Assembly (NCBI RefSeq): GCF_040544485.1
Contig: NZ_JBDZDV010000007.1
Location: 101,781-165,780, forward strand
Reading direction: 5' to 3'
Origin: Lacicoccus halitifaciens
GTDB lineage: Bacteria > Bacillota > Bacilli > Staphylococcales > Salinicoccaceae
DNA: 64,000 nt
Numbering within the stretch: the first letter of the stretch is position 1; each line of letters opens with the position of its first letter. Below are positions 8,284-16,518 of this stretch, piece after piece. Under the pieces are notes generated by a model. That model saw only the letters and a list, made by a program, of their open reading frames with translations, did no database searches and was not told where the DNA came from. The translations under genes were made by a program, and so were the position numbers.

Positions 8284-9205
8284 TGATGAAACCGAGCATC
8301 AGTGCAGTCAGGGCCGCCATGATCAGCATTTTCTTCTCAGTGGCTGTGACCGCTTCAACATCACGCTTATCCGTATCAAAAAGCATCAGTATCGTGATGA
8401 TGATGAGAATGAGTGTGATGATGCCAGCAAGCGGGCGGGTGAACGTCATGATGACGGCGAGCACACCGATGATGGCGAGGTACAGGACGGCAGGGAGATG
8501 TGCTGCGCGCCTGCCCCATCTGTTGGCCGCATAAAGCACACTCGTGTTCTTGACAGGTTTCGCCCTCTGATCTGCATCCATATCCGGAATATGGTGGACC
8601 ATGACCCAGGCCATGCACCAGATTGCATTGATTGCGGCGTTGAACCATGCCCAGACCGGTATTGAATCGAGCATGATCCACGGCGCTGCAAGCCCCAGGG
8701 CAAGCATCGAAGGGAAAAGGCTCAGCCATTCACCGGCAAGCGGCTTATAGGCGAAGATGAACGGTCTCATGGAGTACGAGATCGCCCCCCACATGCCGAG
8801 GATTGTGAGGATGCCGAGCACCGTATAACCGAAGATGAAGAACAAGACCGCCGCGAGAGCCATCACCGCTGTGAGCACCACACCGAAAAGTTTCAACTGT
8901 GCATAGGTGAACACCTTCGTCTGTATCACCCTGCTCCCGCCGGAAAGCACACCGGGGCTGTACTCATCCGTACCCGACTTGAAATCAGCGAGATCATTGA
9001 CGATATGCGTCAACAGACCGTGCGTCAGAAAAGAACCGAGCAGCAGAATGCCGATCAGAATCAGCACATTGGTGTTACTGACCTCCGGATAAAATAAAAT
9101 CAGCGGAATGGATGTTGAAAGTATTGTGACAAAACTTGAGAAGGCGACGGCCAGAATGCGTGACAGCATGCCGAACCCTTTTAAAAATTGCGTTTTCCCC
9201 TGCAC
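8279..9205 (-). CDS. UbiA family prenyltransferase
   Basis: A 308-residue polytopic membrane protein of the UbiA superfamily, which attaches prenyl chains to aromatic or other acceptors. The first aspartate-rich motif is NDLADFKSGTD and the second is HHIPDMDADQ, both Mg-diphosphate sites, separated by hydrophobic helices. MenA-type demethylmenaquinone synthesis is possible, but the sequence lacks the RPHTL N-terminus I associate with staphylococcal MenA, so the acceptor is left open. GTG 9205 is preferred because AAAGGGG lies eight bases upstream; the upstream in-frame TTG at 9235 has no ribosome site. Confidence 0.8.
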   Translation of the reverse strand: MQGKTQFLKGFGMLSRILAVAFSSFVTILSTSIPLILFYPEVSNTNVLILIGILLLGSFLTHGLLTHIVNDLADFKSGTDEYSPGVLSGGSRVIQTKVFTYAQLKLFGVVLTAVMALAAVLFFIFGYTVLGILTILGMWGAISYSMRPFIFAYKPLAGEWLSLFPSMLALGLAAPWIMLDSIPVWAWFNAAINAIWCMAWVMVHHIPDMDADQRAKPVKNTSVLYAANRWGRRAAHLPAVLYLAIIGVLAVIMTFTRPLAGIITLILIIITILMLFDTDKRDVEAVTATEKKMLIMAALTALMLGFII

Positions 9206-9326
9206 TTGTATAACCCCTTTGTATTCGGACGTCAATATTTTTTAGAATATTTAATCTTTCGTTGAGTATAACAAAAAATGGCCGGGGTGACTTATGATTA
9301 TCGGTTTTAATCCGGGCCTGATGAAA

Positions 9327-9362
9327 AATAAAAAGAACACATTTCTGTGTTCTTTTTATTAT
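9327..9362. terminator. bidirectional terminator after pxpA
   Basis: AAAAAGAACACA and TGTGTTCTTTTT form a long stem with a TTTC loop and have T-rich flanks on both strands. Its main use is for the leftward pxp operon. Confidence 0.85.
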
Positions 9363-9373
9363 ATTTCTAAACT

Positions 9374-10135
9374 TCAGATCAGCTGCTTCACCGGAACAAT
9401 TTCCACACCGGCATTCTCCAGTGCGGAAACAACGGATTTTGCAAGTTTCGGTGCATCCGGATTATCACCGTGGATGCAGATCGTCTCCACTTCCAACGAT
9501 GCATCCTCACCATCGTGAGTGATGACCTTCTTCTCCTTCACCAAGCGCACGACACGTTCTGCCATCTTATCGAAATCATCAAGGTTCCTGCTTTTACGGG
9601 TGAGCACCAGACTGCCGTCAGCCGTATGTTCCCGGTCGGCATAGCCTTCTTTAGCGACAGGGATCCCCATCTTCACGGCTTCATCCAGCATAGCAGAGTT
9701 ATTTACGGCAAAGACGATTGTATTCTTATCGATCTCTTCTATCGCTTCAAGAATCGCCCTTGCCACTTCATGGTCTTCCATCGCCTGCATATACATCGCA
9801 CCGTGCGGTTTGCAGTGCTGTATGCTGACACCATTCGCCCTTGAGAATTCCCTTAAGGCGCCCATCTGATAAGTGACGAAGTCCTTCATCTCCGATGCAG
9901 TGCAGTCCATCCGCCTGCGGCCGAAACCGACGAGGTCAGGCAGGCCGGGATGTGCACCGATGCCCACACCATATTTTTTGGCGAGTGCTACAGTCTCCCG
10001 CATGACATGCGGGTCCCCACTATGGAATCCGCACGCGATGTTCGCAGATGTGATGTATTTCATCATTTCTTCATCGTTGCCCTGCACATGTAAACCGAAA
10101 CTTTCTCCCATATCACAATTAAGATCTATCTTCAT
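9374..10135 (-). CDS. pxpA: 5-oxoprolinase subunit PxpA (LamB/YcsF family)
   Basis: A 253-residue member of the LamB/YcsF family. The N-terminus MKIDLNCDMGESFG is diagnostic, followed by SANIACGFHSGDP (about 33-45) and GAHPGLPDLVGFGRR. PxpA works with PxpB and PxpC in ATP-dependent opening of 5-oxoproline to glutamate. ATG 10135 is used because family members start at MKIDLN and AAGGTGG lies upstream; a GTG four codons earlier is possible. It is the last gene of the pxpB-pxpC-accB-accC-pxpA operon, 21 bp after accC. Confidence 0.92.
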   Translation of the reverse strand: MKIDLNCDMGESFGLHVQGNDEEMMKYITSANIACGFHSGDPHVMRETVALAKKYGVGIGAHPGLPDLVGFGRRRMDCTASEMKDFVTYQMGALREFSRANGVSIQHCKPHGAMYMQAMEDHEVARAILEAIEEIDKNTIVFAVNNSAMLDEAVKMGIPVAKEGYADREHTADGSLVLTRKSRNLDDFDKMAERVVRLVKEKKVITHDGEDASLEVETICIHGDNPDAPKLAKSVVSALENAGVEIVPVKQLI

Positions 10136-10156
10136 TCGATCCACCACCTTACAAAG

Positions 10157-11497
10157 TTAAATATTGAACTCATCGAGGAAATTCGTCGTATATTGGCCGG
10201 ATGTGAATTGTTCAGCAGTCATGATGTCCCTGAGCAGTGTCAGGTTCGTCGTGATCCCTTCAACTTTCATACCATCCAGCGCTGCCGTCATTTTACCGAT
10301 TGCATCCTCCCGGTCTTCGCCATGAACGATAATTTTTCCTATCATTGCATCGTAAAATGGGGTGACCTGTGAACCTTCAACCACTCCAAAATCATATCTT
10401 GCGAGATCTTCTGACAGACTCAATTTAGTGATTTTCCCCGGCGACGGGAAATAAGTCTTAGGATCTTCTGCGTATAGCCGCGCTTCGATTGCATGACCAG
10501 AGCTGCTGATTTCCTCCTGATCCATCGGCAGCGTTTCACCTGCTGCAATTCTGATTTGCCACTCCACCAGATCGAGTCCGGTGATTGCTTCGGTGACCGG
10601 GTGCTCTACCTGTAACCTTGTATTCATTTCTAGGAAATAAAAATTTCCCGAAGCATCAAAGATGAATTCCATCGTGCCGAGATTCCTGTAACCAAGATGT
10701 TCGACGCCGATGATTGCCGCTTCAAGAAGTTGCTTCCTCACTTCATCATTCAAAAACGGCGAAGGGGATTCTTCAACCACTTTTTGATGACGTCTCTGGA
10801 CCGAGCATTCCCGTTCAAACAGGTGAATTACATTGCCCTTTGAATCCGCTGCAATCTGCACTTCGATGTGCCGCGGTTCATAGATCCACTGTTCCAAAAA
10901 TAATCTGTCATCGGAAAAGAAGTTTTCAGCCTGCTTCTTCGTTGTCTTGAATGCTGCTGCGAGCTCCTCCTTATTGTGGACTTTCTTCATGCCGATGCCG
11001 CCACCGCCCGCACTCGCCTTCAGCATCAATGGATATTCGAGTCCTTCGGCGACTTCCAGAGCCTCATCAATGGTATCCAGCTTTTTATCCGACCCCGGGA
11101 CGACCGGTATGCCCGCTTCTTTCATCATCTGACGGGATTTCAGTTTACTGCCCATCACTTCCATCACATCCCTGTCGGGACCGATGAAGGTGATTCCGGC
11201 GTCCTCACAAAGTTCGACAAAACCTGAACTTTCGGATAAGAAGCCGTAGCCTGGATGCACCGCCTCCACATTCAGTTCTTTTGCTGCAGTGATAATTTTA
11301 TCGATATTCAAATAACTCTTTTTAGCCGGCGCCTCTCCGACACAGACAGCTTCCTTCGCTTCTTTCACAAACGGTGCATCTTTGTCCGCTTCCGAATAGA
11401 CTGCCACGGTATCGATGCCCATGCGGTGACAGGTTCTGATGATCCTCAACGCGATTTCTCCACGGTTTGCGATTAATATTTTATTGAATAATGCCAA
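10157..11497 (-). CDS. accC: biotin carboxylase (AccC-like)
   Basis: A cytoplasmic ATP-grasp enzyme of about 446 residues that carboxylates the biotin of the partner carrier protein. It shows the N-terminal FNKILIANRGEIALRI domain, the glycine-rich ATP loop (KASAGGGGIGMKK), ERECSVQRRHQKVVEE, and FLEMNTRLQVEHPVTE with the catalytic Arg and Glu. The start is uncertain: a TTG (11497) follows GAGGTGGG by a few bases, and a GTG at 11506 is in frame but overlaps that ribosome site. This is probably a second copy dedicated to the pxp operon rather than the fatty-acid acetyl-CoA carboxylase, since no accA/accD is adjacent. Confidence 0.92.
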   Translation of the reverse strand: MALFNKILIANRGEIALRIIRTCHRMGIDTVAVYSEADKDAPFVKEAKEAVCVGEAPAKKSYLNIDKIITAAKELNVEAVHPGYGFLSESSGFVELCEDAGITFIGPDRDVMEVMGSKLKSRQMMKEAGIPVVPGSDKKLDTIDEALEVAEGLEYPLMLKASAGGGGIGMKKVHNKEELAAAFKTTKKQAENFFSDDRLFLEQWIYEPRHIEVQIAADSKGNVIHLFERECSVQRRHQKVVEESPSPFLNDEVRKQLLEAAIIGVEHLGYRNLGTMEFIFDASGNFYFLEMNTRLQVEHPVTEAITGLDLVEWQIRIAAGETLPMDQEEISSSGHAIEARLYAEDPKTYFPSPGKITKLSLSEDLARYDFGVVEGSQVTPFYDAMIGKIIVHGEDREDAIGKMTAALDGMKVEGITTNLTLLRDIMTAEQFTSGQYTTNFLDEFNI

Positions 11498-11524
11498 TAT
11501 GCCCACCTCATGAACTTTTTGCGT

Positions 11525-11773
11525 CTATTTTTGATTGATAACTGCGATTTCCTGACCTGCTTCAAGCATACCTTCTTCCTCAACTTTGAACTCGGCGATG
11601 ATTCCCCCCGCTTCCGCTTTCAACTCATGAAAACTTTTCATGACTTCAACAAGTCCGATGATATCTCCTTCTTTAACTTCGTCCCCCTCGTTGACATATA
11701 CATCTTCATCGGGGGATGGTCTGCGATAAAAAACTCCTGGAATCGGCGATAGTACTTTTACACTGTTACTCAT
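11525..11773 (-). CDS. accB: biotin carboxyl carrier protein (AccB-like)
   Basis: An 82-residue protein consisting of little more than the biotinyl/lipoyl domain. The biotin site is EVMKSF with Lys46, in the hairpin between the two half-motifs (VYVNEGDEVKEGD and AEFKVEEEGMLEAGQ). Full-length AccB proteins have a longer N-terminal stretch, so this is a minimal carrier. It lies between pxpC and accC and is presumably the substrate of that carboxylase and the carboxyl donor for PxpC, which belongs to the biotin-dependent carboxyltransferase superfamily by annotation convention. Confidence 0.9.
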   Translation of the reverse strand: MSNSVKVLSPIPGVFYRRPSPDEDVYVNEGDEVKEGDIIGLVEVMKSFHELKAEAGGIIAEFKVEEEGMLEAGQEIAVINQK

Positions 11774-11793
11774 TATTTTTTCCTCCCTGTTTA

Positions 11794-12765
11794 CTATGAT
11801 AATTGTTTTCTGATCTGCTCAAGTTTATCCTTCATCTCTTTTCTGGCATTCAATGACTCCTCGATGTCAACGGCGACAAACTTCACCTTTTCACCGGACT
11901 TGACCTGAGCCATTCTGTCGAGGTCGGTGCTGATGATGGTTGCGACAGTGACATAGCCACCGCCTGTAACAGCATCATTCAGGAGCGCTATCGGCTCAAT
12001 TCCACCTGGAATTTGTATCGATCCGATCGGATAGCCCTGATCCGTCACGTTTGAAGGATCACTCCCCGCACCGAAAGGTTGCTCCCTTTCGACAAAATCC
12101 ATTTTTGCTCCTTTGAAACGGTACCCGACACGGTTGGCTTCCGGGGTGACCTGCCACTCAGTGCTGAGGAACTTCTCTTTGCTTTCTTCTGTAAGACGGT
12201 AGCTGCACAGTCCCATCACCACTCGTATATCATGGGCCTTCGAATATTTTGGAATCAGTGCTTCATCGATTTTCCTTCCTACCTGCACGTTTACATTTTT
12301 ATCCTCGGCAATTTTCAACTCGTCGCCTTCCTTCAGCGCCCGGCCTTCGAAACCACCGATACCTATCAATGTATAAGTTGAACGGGACCCCATGATTTCA
12401 GGTACATCAATGCCGCCTTGCACGGCGAAATAAGCACGCGCACCGCTTTTGACGAAATCAAAAGATAAAATATCCCCTGCTTTAACCGCAATCGTCTCCC
12501 ACATACCGACTGCTTCGTCATTAATCTTAGGCGGGATTTCACCGCCGGTGATGGCGATGACAGCATCTTCTTCAAATTGCAATTTAGGTCCCATATATGT
12601 TATTTCAAGTCCTGCTGCGTCTTCATCATTGCCAACTAGCAGATTGGATACTTTAAGTGCGTAAGTGTCCATCGCGCCGGAAGGCGGCATCCCCACTTCG
12701 TAATGGCCGATTCTCCCCAAATCCTGAACGGTTGTCTGCAGTCCCGGTTGAATCACTTTGATCAT
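11794..12765 (-). CDS. pxpC: 5-oxoprolinase subunit PxpC (KipA / carboxyltransferase domain)
   Basis: A 323-residue subunit starting MIKVIQPGLQTTVQDLGR, the family hallmark, with PPSGAMDTYAL (about 27-37), AITGGEIPPKIN and GSDPSNVTDQGYPIGSIQIP (about 233-252). It forms the catalytic pair with PxpB; the same fold occurs fused in urea amidolyase and allophanate hydrolase. Its ATG overlaps the PxpB stop by 4 bp, consistent with a tight complex. Confidence 0.92.
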   Translation of the reverse strand: MIKVIQPGLQTTVQDLGRIGHYEVGMPPSGAMDTYALKVSNLLVGNDEDAAGLEITYMGPKLQFEEDAVIAITGGEIPPKINDEAVGMWETIAVKAGDILSFDFVKSGARAYFAVQGGIDVPEIMGSRSTYTLIGIGGFEGRALKEGDELKIAEDKNVNVQVGRKIDEALIPKYSKAHDIRVVMGLCSYRLTEESKEKFLSTEWQVTPEANRVGYRFKGAKMDFVEREQPFGAGSDPSNVTDQGYPIGSIQIPGGIEPIALLNDAVTGGGYVTVATIISTDLDRMAQVKSGEKVKFVAVDIEESLNARKEMKDKLEQIRKQLS

Positions 12766-13631
12766 TTGTACAACCTCCTAATCACATCTTCTGAAAAAGC
12801 GTCCGGATCTTCCAGAACATCCTGAGGTTTATATGAAAAATCCTTTATCAAGTATTCAAATTGACCCGCTTCGACCTTTTCCCTGATTTCATCATACTCT
12901 TCCCGGCCGATGCTCCTGTATCTGAAGATATCGCCCTGCCTTGGGAATGTGATATCATCTTTAAAATCTTTATTCTTCTGTTCATTTTCAAAAATTGGTG
13001 CAGCAGCAGTGCCGAACAGCTGATATCCTCCCGCCCCTTCGACCGGATAGATTACGGCGAAAGCGCCGCCGAAACCGAAAGCACGCTCGGGGGTGAAGGT
13101 ACGCGGCCGGACATATTTCGGCACTTCAATCTGTCTGTCCTGTGGTACCATTTGATAGCACCACGGCAGACCAGGTACGAATCCGATCATGGATACAAGA
13201 TAAGGCGCATCCGTGATCGCTTTGATTAATTCTTCTTTAGAATCATAACCGTTGATCCTCGCCGCATAGTCCAAATCCGTACTTTCAGGGTCCTGATGAT
13301 TACCCCTGAACCTCATCAGAACTTCATGAGTCCATGGATCGTCAAAGAATATCGGAACATCGACAATTCTTGATTGAATCGTCATCTCTTTCCATGACAC
13401 TTCCTCTTCCATTTTCTTTAATATTTTGATGAGTTCATCCGGATGGATTTCCTCCGGTACAAACCGGATCATATATGAAGCGTTGCCCGGACAGATATCT
13501 ACAATTCCCGGCAGCTCACGCCCCCTTAATTCTTCCGTGATTGCCTTGGCTTTGAAATTTGACTGTAATGTCATTTCCTCTGACAGTTCGACGAAAATGA
13601 ACTCATCCCCACCATACTCGTAACGGGTCAT
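12762..13631 (-). CDS. pxpB: 5-oxoprolinase subunit PxpB (KipI family)
   Basis: A 289-residue PxpB/KipI protein. The C-terminal carboxyltransferase-type domain carries IGFVPGLPWCYQM and FGFGGAFAVIYPVEGAGGYQL. It is somewhat longer than the compact KipI form, with an extended N-terminus that includes ICPGNASYMIRF. It is the first gene of the operon, preceded by a GGAGAGGTGGGG ribosome site and a cre-like sequence at 13665-13678. In Bacillus the homologue also inhibits KinA; here the operon context supports the metabolic role. Confidence 0.9.
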   Translation of the reverse strand: MTRYEYGGDEFIFVELSEEMTLQSNFKAKAITEELRGRELPGIVDICPGNASYMIRFVPEEIHPDELIKILKKMEEEVSWKEMTIQSRIVDVPIFFDDPWTHEVLMRFRGNHQDPESTDLDYAARINGYDSKEELIKAITDAPYLVSMIGFVPGLPWCYQMVPQDRQIEVPKYVRPRTFTPERAFGFGGAFAVIYPVEGAGGYQLFGTAAAPIFENEQKNKDFKDDITFPRQGDIFRYRSIGREEYDEIREKVEAGQFEYLIKDFSYKPQDVLEDPDAFSEDVIRRLYK

Positions 13632-13664
13632 GTTGCCCCACCTCTCCTTTAAAAATTACTCCAA

Positions 13665-13678
13665 TTAAAGCGTTTACA
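13665..13678 (-). promoter_or_regulatory. cre-like site upstream of pxpB
   Basis: Minus strand TGTAAACGCTTTAA fits the CcpA consensus TGWAANCGNTNWCA except at its 3' end. It lies about 35 bp before pxpB and would give catabolite control of the operon. No convincing -35/-10 pair could be fixed in this AT-rich stretch (13632-13754), and no terminator separates it from the upstream cluster. Confidence 0.4.
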
Positions 13679-13754
13679 AATCAGTTCTATAAAAATTAAT
13701 TCCATAACACTAATATAACCTAATATTATATTTATTCCGATAATTTCATCATCA

Positions 13755-14396
13755 TCACTTTAACTTTTTTAATATCGGATGTTCTCCTGCCCTCTTCAAC
13801 GCAACTTGGTAATCTTCTTCAGTGTCGACATCAAAATTCACCCCGGCATCGTCTGTTTCAATCAGTTCGCTGAAGGCAAACACTTTTTTCACCGATTTGA
13901 AACCCGAATCCCCGTCCAGCTGTGCCACAATATCCTGATTGATATTCCCGATGAATACCGGATGTCCTGCCATACCTCGATATACAGGGCGAACGATGAA
14001 CGGATCGGTTCCGATGCAGTGCGCCCGCCCTGAATTTTTCACCGTTTCAACCGTCTCATCTTTGATGAATGGCATGTCTCCAAGGAATATCATGACATGA
14101 TTGTATTCCTCCATGATATGTTGCAGTGCTGTTTTGACGGAAGTGCTCTGGCCATCTCGGTAATTTTCATTGATCAGCCAATGATGATTTTCGTCCGGAA
14201 TATCGAGTACCGCCTTTATCTGCTCCGCCTTGTGGCCAAGGACGGTATAGACATCCGTAAAACCATTGTGGAGCACTTTCTTTATCACAGATCCGAGTTG
14301 TTGCTGGCCATCAAGAGGCAGCAGCTGCTTCAAGGACCCCATCCTGCTTGAAGTCCCTGCTGCGAGCACTACGGCGCAAACCTTTTTTTCATCCAT
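13755..14396 (-). CDS. MocA-like molybdenum cofactor nucleotidyltransferase
   Basis: A 213-residue NTP transferase. The signature LAAGTSSRMGSLKQLLPLDG (about 10-29) is the nucleotide-binding motif of the MobA/MocA family, with IFLGDMPFI as the metal-binding aspartate segment and GMAGHPVFI further on. In xanthine-dehydrogenase-type clusters this protein makes the cytosine dinucleotide form of molybdopterin. ATG 14396 matches the family start and overlaps the end of the XdhC gene by 8 bp; the open frame continues upstream for 71 codons but only in the shadow of that gene. Last gene of the molybdenum hydroxylase operon. Confidence 0.85.
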   Translation of the reverse strand: MDEKKVCAVVLAAGTSSRMGSLKQLLPLDGQQQLGSVIKKVLHNGFTDVYTVLGHKAEQIKAVLDIPDENHHWLINENYRDGQSTSVKTALQHIMEEYNHVMIFLGDMPFIKDETVETVKNSGRAHCIGTDPFIVRPVYRGMAGHPVFIGNINQDIVAQLDGDSGFKSVKKVFAFSELIETDDAGVNFDVDTEEDYQVALKRAGEHPILKKLK

Positions 14397-15225
14397 TGAC
14401 GCTTCCGGCTGGCATTTCATAGCGGGTCGGATATTTGTGAATGCTGTTTTTATCATGCAGGAATCCACCACGGTGGCCTTTGGACAGTGCGATGATTTCA
14501 GATAATATGCTGATTGCGATTTCTTCCGATGACTCTGCACCGATATCCAGACCAATTGGATTATGCATCCTGGACAGTTCGAATTCCGAAAAAGACACCC
14601 CTTCTTCATGAAGCTGGTCCATCATCTTTTCCCGCCTTGACCGCGGCCCCAGAACACCCACGTAAGGGGCTTCCGATTGTAATGCGAAGACCAGGCTCTC
14701 CTTGTCTTTCTCCATATGGTGATTCATGATGACTACGAATGTATTCTTGGTAATATTGATATGTTCTCCATAAAACTTCGGTTGAGCGATGATGCGCTCT
14801 GAACTGGGGAACCTCTTTTCATTATTGAAGGTTTCCCGTGCATCCACCACCGTTGTATCGAAACCGAGCGAAATACTATATTTTGCGACAGGCACCGCGT
14901 CATGTCCCGCTCCGAAAATCATCACCTGCACAGGTGGATGATGAATATCCACAAATATACTCACCACTCCGCCGTCTTCTAAAGCAATTTTCACAATCTC
15001 ACCTTTAGCATTGTCTTCAACAAGTTTCTCCTTAAGCCTTGTGTGAACCGCACCTGCCAGTGTCTGATCATCGATTGTGCTCACCAATCCGCCATCCTCA
15101 TCAAGAAACACACGGGCTGGTTCAAAACTTTCAGCATCTTCCCCGTGGAGTACCGTTGCCAATCCACAAGATCTATTATTTCTAACTGCTTCCAGCCAGG
15201 AGTCGTATGCTTTATCCTTATGCAT
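14389..15225 (-). CDS. XdhC-family maturation protein
   Basis: A 278-residue protein with an N-terminal XdhC/CoxI domain and a C-terminal Rossmann-like XdhC domain (VMIFGAGHDAVPVAKYSISLGF, then VVDAR). Such proteins carry molybdopterin to the apo-enzyme and promote its sulfuration. YVGVLGPRSRREKM and MHNPIGLDIGAESSEEIAIS are typical C-terminal blocks. ATG 15225 follows GGGAGGAG, so the seven residues upstream of it are excluded. Clustered with the hydroxylase subunits. Confidence 0.85.
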   Translation of the reverse strand: MHKDKAYDSWLEAVRNNRSCGLATVLHGEDAESFEPARVFLDEDGGLVSTIDDQTLAGAVHTRLKEKLVEDNAKGEIVKIALEDGGVVSIFVDIHHPPVQVMIFGAGHDAVPVAKYSISLGFDTTVVDARETFNNEKRFPSSERIIAQPKFYGEHINITKNTFVVIMNHHMEKDKESLVFALQSEAPYVGVLGPRSRREKMMDQLHEEGVSFSEFELSRMHNPIGLDIGAESSEEIAISILSEIIALSKGHRGGFLHDKNSIHKYPTRYEMPAGSVNG

Positions 15226-15250
15226 CCTTTCTCCTCCCATCTTCATGAAT

Positions 15251-15571
15251 TTAACTTACCCTCTCGATGTAAACCATCACTTTACCCGGGCATCCAAGTC
15301 CGAGCCCCCATACAAAATCTTCATCCAAATCATAGAATTTAGTGAATGGTTTTCCGGAGCTGATAACCGCTTTAGCTTCTTCTGCTACATCTGCTTCCAG
15401 ACAGCCACCGGAAATCAGGCCGACGCGCTCTTCTTTTTCATCTATGAACATTTTTGCACCTTCCCGGCGGTAACTTGAACCAATCACTTTGATGACGGTG
15501 GCCACTGCCGCCCTCCTCCCGGATTGTTTCGCTTCAGTGATTGCCTCGTATACCTTCAAGTTCTCCTTCAA
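15251..15571 (-). CDS. short XdhC/CoxI N-terminal domain protein
   Basis: A 106-residue protein matching only the N-terminal XdhC_CoxI domain: ATVIKVIGSSYRREGAKM and GLISGGCLEADVAEEA, the latter carrying the conserved GGCLE cysteine, ending in LGLGCPGKVMVYIE with a second cysteine. Together with the next gene it forms a two-protein XdhC set. The start appears to be TTG, with GGGGTGA six bases upstream. Position and content suggest molybdopterin handling or sulfur transfer. Confidence 0.75.
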   Translation of the reverse strand: MKENLKVYEAITEAKQSGRRAAVATVIKVIGSSYRREGAKMFIDEKEERVGLISGGCLEADVAEEAKAVISSGKPFTKFYDLDEDFVWGLGLGCPGKVMVYIERVS

Positions 15572-15607
15572 ATAAAGTCACCCCTGTATCTTTCGTATTG
15601 AGGTCAT

Positions 15608-15641
15608 GGATCAACAGCTATGAGGAGCTTCCTGTTGAACC
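15608..15641. other. stem-loop between coxM-like and xdhC-like genes
   Basis: GGATCAACAG and CTGTTGAACC form a 10-bp stem with one mismatch and a 14-nt loop in the 89-bp gap. It has no T tract, so it is more likely an mRNA processing or stability element than a terminator. Confidence 0.4.
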
Positions 15642-15660
15642 CCTCACAGACTCTCCATCA

Positions 15661-16518
15661 TCATTTCAACACTTCATATAATGCACGTTTTACGTATATT
15701 TTGGTGATGTGCTCCCGGTATTCAGGAGAAGCAAACAGATCCGATCCCATCTCTGCATCTTCCACGGCGAGTTCCGCCGCTTCCTTGATGAGTTCTTCAC
15801 TCGGTTCCCTGCCCATCAGGAATTCCTCGACTGGCCGGGCGCGGTATGATACATCACTCACTCCCGTCACACCGACCCTGATGTAATCGATCGTCCCGTC
15901 ATCGCCTGTCCCTGCGATTGCCGCCACGCCGACGAGGGGGTAGCCTGTCGCCGGATGGGTATACTTCAAATATGTCTGCTCAGCGTGGGCCGGTGGAATC
16001 TCAAAGCTCACTTCGGTTACAATGGCGTTTTCCGGCATCATCGTAATAAGCGGTCCCAACGCGAAACCATCCACCGGCAGCATCTCTGTCCCGTCTTCGC
16101 CTTCCACTTTCAATTCTGCATCCAGGGCCAGTGCGATTGCCGGATAATCGGCGACCGGGTCACCATGGACAATGTTTCCACCAATCGTCCCATAATTACG
16201 GACCTGGAGGTCTCCCGTCTCACTTGCTGTTTTTGCCAATGCCGGAATATTATCAATAATCGTTTCATCTTTTGATATCTCATAGTGGGTTTTCAAGGCC
16301 CCGACAAGCAAACGATCACCATCGATGCGCACATCTTTAAGCCCCGGGATGCGTGTAATGTCGACGAGTGTACCTGGTGTGGTGATCCGGAACTTAAGCA
16401 ATGGTACCAGACTGTGTCCACCTGCCAGTATCTTCCCTTCACCGTGCGTTTCCTGCAACATTGTTATCGCTTCTTCGACCGACTGTGCCCTGAGATATTT
16501 AAACTGAGAAGGAATCAT
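15661..16518 (-). CDS. molybdenum hydroxylase FAD-binding subunit (CoxM-like)
   Basis: A 285-residue medium subunit. It has the FAD-binding blocks ILAGGHSLVPLLKFR (about residues 30-44) and NYGTIGGNIVHGDPVADYPA (about 109-128), both hallmarks of the CoxM/XdhB family. It passes electrons from the iron-sulfur subunit to FAD. ATG 16518 is used because GGGGGAG lies seven bases upstream; it overlaps the large-subunit stop by 4 bp, showing coupled translation. Confidence 0.9.
   Translation of the reverse strand: MIPSQFKYLRAQSVEEAITMLQETHGEGKILAGGHSLVPLLKFRITTPGTLVDITRIPGLKDVRIDGDRLLVGALKTHYEISKDETIIDNIPALAKTASETGDLQVRNYGTIGGNIVHGDPVADYPAIALALDAELKVEGEDGTEMLPVDGFALGPLITMMPENAIVTEVSFEIPPAHAEQTYLKYTHPATGYPLVGVAAIAGTGDDGTIDYIRVGVTGVSDVSYRARPVEEFLMGREPSEELIKEAAELAVEDAEMGSDLFASPEYREHITKIYVKRALYEVLK

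Noticed and set aside
13755..14609. Longer MocA-like protein starting at 14609
   Set aside because: The extra 71 residues overlap the XdhC gene and do not resemble the family; ATG 14396 gives the standard N-terminus.
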